Positions 35,612 to 43,259 of a stretch of DNA of 64,000 nt are shown piece by piece (the stretch's first letter is position 1; the number at the start of each line of letters is the position of its first letter). The notes under the pieces were generated by a model. It was not told the origin of the DNA, ran no database searches, and saw nothing but the letters and a program-made list of their open reading frames with translations. The stretch comes from UBA2705 sp963977105 (GTDB taxonomy: Bacteria; Pseudomonadota; Alphaproteobacteria; Micavibrionales; Micavibrionaceae): contig CAXBNI010000004.1 in the NCBI GenBank assembly GCA_963977105.1, positions 124,001 through 188,000 of the forward strand, written 5' to 3'. The translations under genes were made by a program, and so were the position numbers.

Positions 35612-36532
35612 TTAACTTGCGTGAGAGAGGCGATGTATCACGTCATCAAGCTGATCGTAATTCGCAAAATTGACTTTTAGCTGACCAGATTGGCCTGATT
35701 TAACATCTATTGTGACGTCCATACCGAGCTTGCTGCTGATCTCTTCTTCTAATGCCAGCGTGTCCGCTGATTTTTTTTGCTTTTTCGTGGTGCTTGGCTT
35801 GTCTTTCTTTTTATCGTAATCGGCCTTTGTTTCTTTGGCGAGTTGTTCTGTCTCGCGCACGGAAAGACCTTGATTGATTACAGTCTTGGCAAGCGCATGC
35901 GGGTTTTCTGCGGTAATTAGCGCACGAGCATGACCGGCACTGAGGCTACCATCATTGACGAAGGCCTGCACGCTTTCAGGTAAGTTCATCAAGCGTAATG
36001 TATTGGCGATGTGCGAGCGACTTTTGCCGATAACAGCAGAAAGTTTACCTTGTGTATGGCTGAACTGATCCATTAAGCGCTGATAGCCTTCAGCTTCCTC
36101 TAAGGGGTTGAGGTCTTCACGCTGCAAGTTTTCTATTAAGGCGATTTCTAAGGCTTGGTCATCTTCCATCTGAGCGACGATAACAGGCACAACATGGATT
36201 TGCGCAATCTGTGCGGCGCGCCAACGACGTTCGCCAGCGATAATTTCATATAACTCATCAGACGCATCAATTGAGCGCACAAGAATTGGCTGTAGAATGC
36301 CGTGTGTAGTTATTGATTCTGCGAGCTGTCTTAAGTTGTCACTATCAAAAACGCGACGTGGTTGAAATTGACCTGCTTGTAATTGTTCAACGGGCAGCTC
36401 CATGCGCGTCAGACCTGGGGTATGGCCAAGTTCATCGGCTTGCGGATATACACCTTCTTCGTCTTCAAAAAGTGCAGATAAACCGCGCCCTAAACCGCGT
36501 TTGTTAGGGGATAAAGTTTCTTCTTCATCCAT
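35612..36532 (-). CDS. parB: Chromosome-partitioning protein ParB
   Basis: This 306-aa CTPase-type clamp loads at parS and spreads along the chromosome. An N-terminal ParA-interaction tail (KRGLGRGLSALFED) is followed by the ParB/Spo0J core with the GERRWRAAQIA motif, a helix-turn-helix (GKSRSHIANTLRL) and a C-terminal dimer domain. Three perfect parS sites lie within 6 kb. It is co-transcribed with parA (51-nt gap). Confidence 0.96.
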   Translation of the reverse strand: MDEEETLSPNKRGLGRGLSALFEDEEGVYPQADELGHTPGLTRMELPVEQLQAGQFQPRRVFDSDNLRQLAESITTHGILQPILVRSIDASDELYEIIAGERRWRAAQIAQIHVVPVIVAQMEDDQALEIALIENLQREDLNPLEEAEGYQRLMDQFSHTQGKLSAVIGKSRSHIANTLRLMNLPESVQAFVNDGSLSAGHARALITAENPHALAKTVINQGLSVRETEQLAKETKADYDKKKDKPSTTKKQKKSADTLALEEEISSKLGMDVTIDVKSGQSGQLKVNFANYDQLDDVIHRLSHAS

Positions 36533-36583
36533 GGTGTTCTTCCTTTTTTTTACCGTAATCGTCGAATGTGTGATGGTTTACCG

Positions 36584-37453
36584 TTAAGCAACTTGCTGTG
36601 TGTTCGCAGCCATAAACTTTTTTTCTCGGCGCAGTATTTCGCCGGCAAGTTGGATATAAGCATGAGCGCCAGGGCTCTTCATGTCATAAATAATAGCAGG
36701 CAAGCCAAATGAGGGCGCTTCTGAGAGGCGTACGTTACGCGGGATAACTGTTTTGTAGACTGTCTCGCCAAAGTATTTGCGAACGTCGTCCGCAACCATT
36801 GCAGATAAGTTATTTCTGCGGTCATACATTGTTAACAAGACGCCGTGAATGCTGAGGTTTGGGTTGTAAGTGCGTTTAACGCGCTCAATTGTCTTTGTGA
36901 GATGCGACAGACCTTCAAGTGCATAAAATTCACATTGCAGGGGCACGATAACTGAATCGACGGCGACAAATGCGTTTAATGTCAGCAAGTTTAATGATGG
37001 CGGGCAATCAATAATCACGTAATCATAAGGCAGCGGCTGCCTTAACGTTTCGCGTAAGCGGAATTCGCGGCGCTCTGCTGTAACGAGTTCAATTTCTGCG
37101 CCGGATAGATGGATGGACGATGGCAGGACATAAAGCCCAGGCACTTTCGTCGCAACACCAGCTTCCGCAGGGTTCGCGTTTTCAAAAAGTAAGTCATACG
37201 AGCTCTTACGGATGGCACTACGACGTACACCAAGACCTGTTGATGCGTTGCCCTGTGGGTCGAGGTCGATAAGCAGTACAGATTTACCAACTGCGCACAA
37301 AGCTGTGGCGAGGTTTATCGCTGTCGTTGTTTTGCCAACGCCGCCTTTTTGGTTGGCAACAGCCAATAAACGCGGAATTTTTAATGTTGCGCTTTTACCC
37401 TTGTTTTTAGGGCGACGCAGAAAAACTTTTGGCAGTGTGCTTTTTTTGACCAT
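36584..37453 (-). CDS. parA: Chromosome-partitioning ATPase ParA
   Basis: This Walker ATPase of about 289 aa moves ParB-parS complexes over the nucleoid. The deviant P-loop KGGVGKTTTAIN, IDLDPQGNASTGLG and VIIDCPPSL are present. The first 30 residues are basic. I chose the ATG at 37453, because a longer frame would start at TTG (37501). Confidence 0.95.
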   Translation of the reverse strand: MVKKSTLPKVFLRRPKNKGKSATLKIPRLLAVANQKGGVGKTTTAINLATALCAVGKSVLLIDLDPQGNASTGLGVRRSAIRKSSYDLLFENANPAEAGVATKVPGLYVLPSSIHLSGAEIELVTAERREFRLRETLRQPLPYDYVIIDCPPSLNLLTLNAFVAVDSVIVPLQCEFYALEGLSHLTKTIERVKRTYNPNLSIHGVLLTMYDRRNNLSAMVADDVRKYFGETVYKTVIPRNVRLSEAPSFGLPAIIYDMKSPGAHAYIQLAGEILRREKKFMAANTQQVA

Positions 37454-37571
37454 TGATACACCATATCGTTTATTCGAGTTTTGAGCATTGCCCTTATTCA
37501 AATTCTATTGAATCTTGGCCTGCTTTATCGTGATGAATTAATGCTATTGAATCAAATTTAGGGGGTGTTGG

Positions 37572-38225
37572 TCAAGCTTTGGGGAGTCTTGTGCGCAGTT
37601 TATACACAATGATGATTGAACTCTCATCACTGGTTTTTGAAGAAACTTGCTCATAATCAAAGCTGAACTTTTCTTCGGCGTCAGCAATTTCTTGCGCGAC
37701 GTTGCGCCCTTTGGGGAGTAAGAAAGTCAGGTTTGGGTTTTCTTCCGCCCAGTGTAAACACCATGTAAAAATCTGCGTCAGGTCAGCAAGCGCACGCGCT
37801 GTAACAACGTCAGGCGCAGGAAGCGCGGCGCTTTCTATGCGCGTATTAACCACTGTTGTAGGTGAGAGTGTTTCACGTGAAACACTCGACAAAAAACTAC
37901 ATTTTTTACGGTCAGATTCAATCAGGCTCACCTCTATATCTGGCGCGGCGATCGCGAGCACCATACCGGGGAAGCCGCCACCGCTGCCTAAATCATAAAG
38001 CGTTTTGGTGTTTTTAGGTAAAAGCGGCAAGATCTGTAGCGAATCAACAAAATGGCGGTTTAGTGAATCGCTTAAGGTTGACGGGCTTACAATGTTAACG
38101 GCTTTTTGCCACTTGTGAAGCATTGCATCATACGCCTGCAATTTTGAATCTGTTTCACGTGAAACATCGACACCAGACAGGCCTAAGCCTGATGTGCTGG
38201 CGCGGGAGTCGTTCTGGTTTACCAT
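37572..38225 (-). CDS. rsmG: 16S rRNA (guanine527-N7)-methyltransferase RsmG
   Basis: This 217-aa SAM-dependent methyltransferase acts on 16S rRNA. YDLGSGGGFPGMVLAI is the SAM-binding loop, and PDVVTARALADL and LLPKG are family features. Two perfect parS palindromes sit in the coding sequence and are read as VSRET at residues 21-25 and 115-119. The start overlaps the mnmG stop (TAATG). Confidence 0.95.
   Translation of the reverse strand: MVNQNDSRASTSGLGLSGVDVSRETDSKLQAYDAMLHKWQKAVNIVSPSTLSDSLNRHFVDSLQILPLLPKNTKTLYDLGSGGGFPGMVLAIAAPDIEVSLIESDRKKCSFLSSVSRETLSPTTVVNTRIESAALPAPDVVTARALADLTQIFTWCLHWAEENPNLTFLLPKGRNVAQEIADAEEKFSFDYEQVSSKTSDESSIIIVYKLRTRLPKA
37869..37884. other. parS site in rsmG (distal)
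   Basis: Perfect match to the 16-bp palindrome TGTTTCACGTGAAACA, the ParB binding site. It lies within rsmG codons 115-119 (VSRET). The dyad extends by one further base pair. Confidence 0.95.
38151..38166. other. parS site in rsmG (proximal)
   Basis: A second perfect TGTTTCACGTGAAACA lies 282 nt from the first, in rsmG codons 21-25 (VSRET). Confidence 0.95.
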
Positions 38226-40090
38226 TATGCGGCCTCTTTACGTTTTAAGTAGCGCAGCACGGAAATGATTGCCGCGGGGGTTATACCTGGCAATCGTGAC
38301 GCGGCGCCAATAGTTGCTGGTCGCGCCTGATTTAAGATCTGTACAATCTCATTCGAAAGCGAACCAACATGCTCATAAGTAAACGCCTCTGGTATCAACA
38401 AGGCTTCATCTTTTTTGAAGGCCTGTATATCTGCGTCTTGGCGTGACAAATACCCAGCATAAATGGCGTCGATCTCAATTTGTTCTTTAATATGTGCAGG
38501 CAAGGCGTCTATTTCTGGCCATATGGTGATCAAGTCAGGCCAGTCAATGTTTGGATAAGCGAGCAGTTCTGCCGCGCTACGTACCTTACCGTCATGTTTA
38601 ATTGTAATGCCGTGCTTGACCAAAGCGGTTGGTGATATTTTTAAGGTATCATTCATTAGGGCATGGCCCTGCGCGAGCGCGGCTTTTTTAAGCGCCCAGT
38701 GTTGCTGTCGTAGCGCGCCTACGCAGCCAATCTCTATGCCGCGGGTTGTAAGGCGTTGGTCAGCGTTATCAGCACGCAGACGCAAGCGGTACTCAGCACG
38801 GCTTGTGAACATTCTGTATGGTTCAGGTGCGCCGCGCGTGATTAAGTCGTCAATCATAACCCCAATATAGGCTTCTGCACGATCCAATATAAACGTCTCG
38901 CTGTTACCTGTGGCGCTTTTGGCGGCGTTGATGCCTGCCATCAGCCCTTGCGCGCCAGCCTCTTCATAGCCTGTTGTGCCGTTAATCTGCCCCGCGAGAT
39001 ATAGGCCTTTTAGGCGCGACGATTCTAATGTTGGCTTTAAGTCCCTTGGGTCACAATAATCATATTCAACGGCGTAGCCATATTCAAAAACTTCGACGTT
39101 TTCTAAGCCTACGATGCTGCGAATAAATTTATCTTGGACATCTGTTGGCAGTGATGTTGAAACCCCATTTGGGTAAACAGTGTCGTCATCTAAACCCTCT
39201 GGTTCTAAAAATATTTGGTGACGATCTTTATCTGCAAAGCGCATGACTTTATCTTCGATTGAAGGGCAGTAGCGCGGGCCTTTGCTTTCGATCTGCCCTG
39301 AATAAATAGGGGCACGATCAATATTGTCACGTATAGCCTGGTGCGTGCCCTCATTTGTATAAGTAATATGGCAGACAATTTGCGGCGTTGTAATTTCTGT
39401 GTTCATAAACGAAAACGGAATAGCGGGGCTGTCACCTGCTTGTTCTTCGCATGCGTCCCAGTTGATTGTTTTACCATTAAGCCGCGCCGGTGTACCGGTT
39501 TTGAGCCTGCCTAAAGGAAAGCCAAGTCTTTCAAGGGTTTCGCCGAGCTTTACGGCTGGTTTTTCACCGATGCGCCCTGCAGGGCTTTGTTCTAGGCCGC
39601 GGTGGATAACGCCGCGTAAAAAAGTTCCTGTCGTTAGCACTACTGATTGTGCACGAATTGCATCGCCTTGCTCGGTAATAATTCCGGCGACTTTACTGTC
39701 TTCAATGATGAGGTCATCAACGCCGGCCTCGACAAGGGTTAAATTTTCTTGCGCTCTGATAAGTTCCTGCACGGCCTCGCGGTATAGCTTGCGGTCTGCC
39801 TGTGCGCGCGGCCCTCTGACAGCAGCGCCCTTAGATGCGTTAAGCATACGAAACTGTATGCCGCCTTTATCAATGGCGCGGCCCATAATGCCGTCTAGGG
39901 CATCTATTTCGCGTACCAAATGTCCTTTACCCAGACCGCCAATGGCAGGGTTACAGGACATGACACCAATTGTGTCAAGTTTATGGGTGACCAACGCTGT
40001 CTTTGCGCCGCTTCGTGCTGCTGCTGCTGCTGCTTCTGTGCCAGCGTGGCCGCCGCCAATTACTATTACATCAAATTCTTTATTCATCAT
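38225..40090 (-). CDS. mnmG: tRNA modification FAD enzyme MnmG
   Basis: This 621-aa partner of MnmE acts in U34 modification of tRNA. The FAD-binding GGGHAGTEAAAAAARSG lies at the start, followed by CNPAIGGLGKGHLVREIDALDG, and GPRYCPSIEDK carries a catalytic-type cysteine. TGYEEAGAQGLMAGINAA and the C-terminal helical domain are also typical. Its stop overlaps the rsmG start. It begins the mnmG-rsmG-parA-parB unit. Confidence 0.97.
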   Translation of the reverse strand: MMNKEFDVIVIGGGHAGTEAAAAAARSGAKTALVTHKLDTIGVMSCNPAIGGLGKGHLVREIDALDGIMGRAIDKGGIQFRMLNASKGAAVRGPRAQADRKLYREAVQELIRAQENLTLVEAGVDDLIIEDSKVAGIITEQGDAIRAQSVVLTTGTFLRGVIHRGLEQSPAGRIGEKPAVKLGETLERLGFPLGRLKTGTPARLNGKTINWDACEEQAGDSPAIPFSFMNTEITTPQIVCHITYTNEGTHQAIRDNIDRAPIYSGQIESKGPRYCPSIEDKVMRFADKDRHQIFLEPEGLDDDTVYPNGVSTSLPTDVQDKFIRSIVGLENVEVFEYGYAVEYDYCDPRDLKPTLESSRLKGLYLAGQINGTTGYEEAGAQGLMAGINAAKSATGNSETFILDRAEAYIGVMIDDLITRGAPEPYRMFTSRAEYRLRLRADNADQRLTTRGIEIGCVGALRQQHWALKKAALAQGHALMNDTLKISPTALVKHGITIKHDGKVRSAAELLAYPNIDWPDLITIWPEIDALPAHIKEQIEIDAIYAGYLSRQDADIQAFKKDEALLIPEAFTYEHVGSLSNEIVQILNQARPATIGAASRLPGITPAAIISVLRYLKRKEAA

Positions 40091-40114
40091 GAGTGTGTAT
40101 ATACGTTAATTAAT

Positions 40115-40152
40115 ATGAAAAGACCAGAAAATTATAGCTTTCTGGTCTTAAA
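40115..40152 (-). terminator. Rho-independent terminator after ftsK
   Basis: An 11-bp stem (AAGACCAGAAA / TTTCTGGTCTT) with an 8-nt loop has T-rich sequence on the minus strand. It separates ftsK from mnmG. Confidence 0.8.
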
Positions 40153-40173
40153 ATTTAAATGATTTGTTACGTT

Positions 40174-42675
40174 TTAATACTCGCCGCCATGGTCACCGAC
40201 AAGAATCTCCCGTTTACCGACATGATTGGCAGGGCCAACGACGCCCTGTCTTTCCATTTCTTCGATGATTCGCGCGGCGCGGTTATAGCCAATTTGCAGG
40301 TGGCGCTGAATATAACTCGTTGAAGCACGGCGCTCGCGCGCAACAATCGCAACTGCATTATCATATAACTCATCAACGTCTGCGCCGCTGCTACCTTCTC
40401 CGTCTAAATCAAGGCTACCCTCTAGCGCATCGTCTGTAATTTCATCTAAATATGCAGGCGCACCTTGTCCTTTAATATGCTTGACGACCTTCTCGACTTC
40501 TCTGTCGGTTGCAAACGGCCCGTGAACACGGGTTATGCGGCCGCCTGCAGCCATATAAAGCATATCACCCATGCCCAAAAGCTGCTCGGCGCCGCCTTCT
40601 CCAAGGATGGTGCGGCTATCAATTTTTGAAGTGACAGAAAAACTTATGCGCGTTGGGAAGTTTGCCTTAATAACGCCAGTAATGACGTCGACCGAAGGGC
40701 GCTGTGTCGCCATAATCAGGTGTATACCGGCCGCACGTGCCATTTGTGCAAGGCGCTGAATTGCGTTTTCGACGTCTTTACCGGCAACAAGCATCAGATC
40801 TGCAAACTCATCAACAACAACGACGATATAAGGCAATTCTTCAAGCTCTAATGGTTGATCTTCATATGTAGGGCGGCCTGTTTCTGCGTCAAAGCCTGTC
40901 TGGACTTTACGCAATAGCACTTCACCTTTTTTCGTGGCTTCGTTGACGCGTTTATTATAACCATCAATATTACGCACGCCAAGTTTTGACATTGACCGGT
41001 AACGATTTTCCATTTCTTGTACGACCCATTTTAAGGCGACAATGGCTTTACTCGGCTCGGTTACAACTGGCGCTAATAAATGCGGAATATCATCATAGAC
41101 AGATAATTCAAGCATTTTGGGATCAATCATAATAAAACGGCACTTTTCTGGTGGCAGGCGGAAAAGCAGCGACAAGATCATCGTGTTTACAGCGACGGAT
41201 TTACCTGAACCTGTCGTACCAGCGACAAGCAAGTGCGGCATTTTGCTTAAATCTGCAATGACAGCGTGACCGCCAATGTCGTTACCGAGTATTAAAGGGA
41301 GGTGAGCCGAGCTTTTATTGTAATCTCGGCTTTCGAGAAGGTCACGGAGATAAACTGTTTCGCGTACTTTATTTGGTAGCTCTATACCTATGACATTACG
41401 GCCCGGAACTACAGCCGCACGTACAGATACTGCAGACATTGAGCGTGCAATGTCGTCAGAAAGATTTATGACGCGTGATGATTTTGTGCCAGGTGCGGGC
41501 TCAAGCTCATATAGCGTAACGACTGGGCCGGGATGGATGGCGCTGATTTCACCTTTTACATTAAAGTCGGCTAAAACATCTTGTAAAAGTGATGCGTTTG
41601 ATTCAAGCAGCTTGGTATCGGCTGCTGTGTCCGCATATTCCTTTGGTGTTTCTGCCAATAACTCTATTGAGGGCAGCTCCCATTCACTATTGTTATCTAA
41701 TGCGAAGGAAATTTGCGGAGATGGTGCTGTCTCTTTTTCTTGTTTTTTAGGGGTCATGACTTTGAATGTCTTTTTGACCTCAGTATTTTGTATGGTGACT
41801 GTTTCACGTGAAACAGTCTCCGCCTGTGGGGTTGTTACTTCTTGGTTTTGTGGTGTTTCGTTCTGCATCTTCGGTTGCGGCGCCGATGTTTTGTGTCGGG
41901 GGCCCGTTGTCACCTTTGCAGGTGGCTTGAATGCTTTTATTTTGGGTAAAGAGAATTTTTTTAACGGTGATTGCGATTCACTTTGTTCGAAAGCGCCGTG
42001 TTTCTGCAGCCAATACTTAAAAGCGTTCACAACATAGAGTATCATCTGTAGGCCGTAAATTAACGCCCCTGTGGCGCGATGATATATATGAAGCCACTCA
42101 CTTTTTTGTAGGCCTGTTGCTATGGCGGCCATGAGCGCCGCGCAGCATAGAAAAACAAGCGGTATAGCCGTATGTGCAAATGCAGCTATATTAGAAGGGA
42201 GCGCCCCTGAAATGGCGTTGGTGATGAGCATGCCCGCACTCCCGCCTAGGTAAGGTTGATCGAGATAGGTTTCTGACGGGAAGAGGGTTAAGCCTATGGA
42301 GAGCGATATTGTAGCAAAAAGATACGCTGTAATGCGTAGGGCGATATTATTTATTGGCTTACGTTTAAATAGGCGCAGGCCCCAAATTATAGGAAGTAAG
42401 CCAAGGACTAGGGCACCGAAACCAAAACTTTGTGCCAATATATCCGATACGTTTGACCCAAAGGCGCCAGCGGCATTTTGTGTACTTTGCGTTTCGCTGA
42501 GCGCGGTGTTGACTGAGGGGTCGGCGTGGCTGTATGTCAGCAATGCAATGATTATGAAGCTACCGAAAATTAGTATAGCTAAGCCTGCACTATCTATAAT
42601 GCGCCGCGCTATAAAACTGTGAAGCGCGTTAGGTAGAATCTGCTTTTTACTTTTTGTTTTTCTTTTTATGGCCAT
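40174..42675 (-). CDS. ftsK: DNA translocase FtsK
   Basis: This 833-aa septal motor segregates chromosome termini and activates XerCD. Four N-terminal membrane helices (about 30-47, 85-101, 112-132 and 168-186) are followed by a linker rich in Pro, Gln and Thr. The RecA-type motor has Walker A AGTTGSGKS at 485-493, and a winged-helix gamma domain (last 65 residues, with STSYIQRHLQIGYNRAARIIEEM) recognises KOPS. The linker is short compared with E. coli. A parS site lies in codons 288-292. Two perfect CtrA-like boxes lie in its upstream region. Confidence 0.97.
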   Translation of the reverse strand: MAIKRKTKSKKQILPNALHSFIARRIIDSAGLAILIFGSFIIIALLTYSHADPSVNTALSETQSTQNAAGAFGSNVSDILAQSFGFGALVLGLLPIIWGLRLFKRKPINNIALRITAYLFATISLSIGLTLFPSETYLDQPYLGGSAGMLITNAISGALPSNIAAFAHTAIPLVFLCCAALMAAIATGLQKSEWLHIYHRATGALIYGLQMILYVVNAFKYWLQKHGAFEQSESQSPLKKFSLPKIKAFKPPAKVTTGPRHKTSAPQPKMQNETPQNQEVTTPQAETVSRETVTIQNTEVKKTFKVMTPKKQEKETAPSPQISFALDNNSEWELPSIELLAETPKEYADTAADTKLLESNASLLQDVLADFNVKGEISAIHPGPVVTLYELEPAPGTKSSRVINLSDDIARSMSAVSVRAAVVPGRNVIGIELPNKVRETVYLRDLLESRDYNKSSAHLPLILGNDIGGHAVIADLSKMPHLLVAGTTGSGKSVAVNTMILSLLFRLPPEKCRFIMIDPKMLELSVYDDIPHLLAPVVTEPSKAIVALKWVVQEMENRYRSMSKLGVRNIDGYNKRVNEATKKGEVLLRKVQTGFDAETGRPTYEDQPLELEELPYIVVVVDEFADLMLVAGKDVENAIQRLAQMARAAGIHLIMATQRPSVDVITGVIKANFPTRISFSVTSKIDSRTILGEGGAEQLLGMGDMLYMAAGGRITRVHGPFATDREVEKVVKHIKGQGAPAYLDEITDDALEGSLDLDGEGSSGADVDELYDNAVAIVARERRASTSYIQRHLQIGYNRAARIIEEMERQGVVGPANHVGKREILVGDHGGEY
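41800..41815. other. parS site in ftsK
   Basis: A third perfect TGTTTCACGTGAAACA lies in the variable linker of ftsK and again encodes VSRET. Confidence 0.95.
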
Positions 42676-42790
42676 ATCTGTATCTGCATTTGTGGGAGTG
42701 TTTATCGTGGGGGCGTTTTGCTTGAGCGCCCATAGAGCAAGCGCTGCGAAGATATTATAATAGCAGAAATAGTAGACATATACAAATTTG

Positions 42791-42805
42791 TTAATGTTTT
42801 TTTAA
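42791..42805. promoter_or_regulatory. CtrA-box-like motif upstream of ftsK (distal to hypothetical gene)
   Basis: TTAA-N7-TTAA with a 7-nt spacer lies 116 nt upstream of the ftsK start. A second copy follows 36 nt further on. The sequence is very AT-rich, so chance must be considered. Confidence 0.45.
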
Positions 42806-42841
42806 GGCTTTGTGTCTAAATTGTCACAATTAGAGAAATTG

Positions 42842-42856
42842 TTAATTTATTTTTAA
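42842..42856. promoter_or_regulatory. Second CtrA-box-like motif in the ftsK upstream gap
   Basis: A perfect TTAA-N7-TTAA lies 14 nt before the ATG of the small gene at 42870. Paired sites in one 194-nt gap strengthen the case for CtrA-type control of ftsK or the small gene. Confidence 0.45.
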
Positions 42857-42869
42857 AAAAAGTTATCTT

Positions 42870-43175
42870 ATGAAAACGGCGCATTATCATATTTATGTTA
42901 TTCAAGAGCATTTCGATGTGGGGCTAGGTGCCAAAGTACAGCGCTGGTCGTTAGACGGTAAATCTATTTCGCGCTGTATTGCCTTATATAAGGCGCGGCG
43001 TCGTGCCCTGGTTAAGGGTTTTACGAAAGTTGAAGTTATTAAACGTGAATTTAATGCTGATGGTATGCCATCAAACAGTAAAGTGATTTGGCAATATAAA
43101 GAGGATCAAAGCGTTTTTGCGTTGCGTCTGAAGCATAAGGCAGGATTGTTACGCTTACGCCGACATATGAGGTAG
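42870..43175 (+). CDS. Small basic hypothetical protein, 101 aa
   Basis: This strongly basic protein is rich in lysine and arginine (SRCIALYKARRRALVKGF, ending LLRLRRHMR). I do not recognise the family. It contains no signal peptide. A DNA- or RNA-binding role is possible from charge alone. It is divergent from ftsK and followed by a strong terminator. AAGTT precedes the ATG, and no good ribosome binding site is seen. Confidence 0.65.
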   Translation: MKTAHYHIYVIQEHFDVGLGAKVQRWSLDGKSISRCIALYKARRRALVKGFTKVEVIKREFNADGMPSNSKVIWQYKEDQSVFALRLKHKAGLLRLRRHMR

Positions 43176-43204
43176 GGTTCAAAACCGGTTATTTGCTTTT
43201 AAAT

Positions 43205-43239
43205 AAAAAAACAGCGCCCGATAAGGCGCTGTTTTTTTT
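43205..43239 (+). terminator. Bidirectional terminator between the small basic gene and rne
   Basis: A stem ACAGCGCC / GGCGCTGT with a 6-nt loop has A7 before and T8 after. It serves both convergent genes. Confidence 0.9.
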
Positions 43240-43259
43240 GTTTATAATGCGAAGTAAGG

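Noticed and set aside
39399..40109. Long plus-strand frame of about 236 codons
   Set aside because: It lies wholly antisense to mnmG, whose domains and length are intact, so it is a shadow frame.
41390..42037. Long plus-strand frame of about 215 codons
   Set aside because: It is antisense to the ftsK linker. The composition is a reverse-complement artefact of that low-complexity linker.
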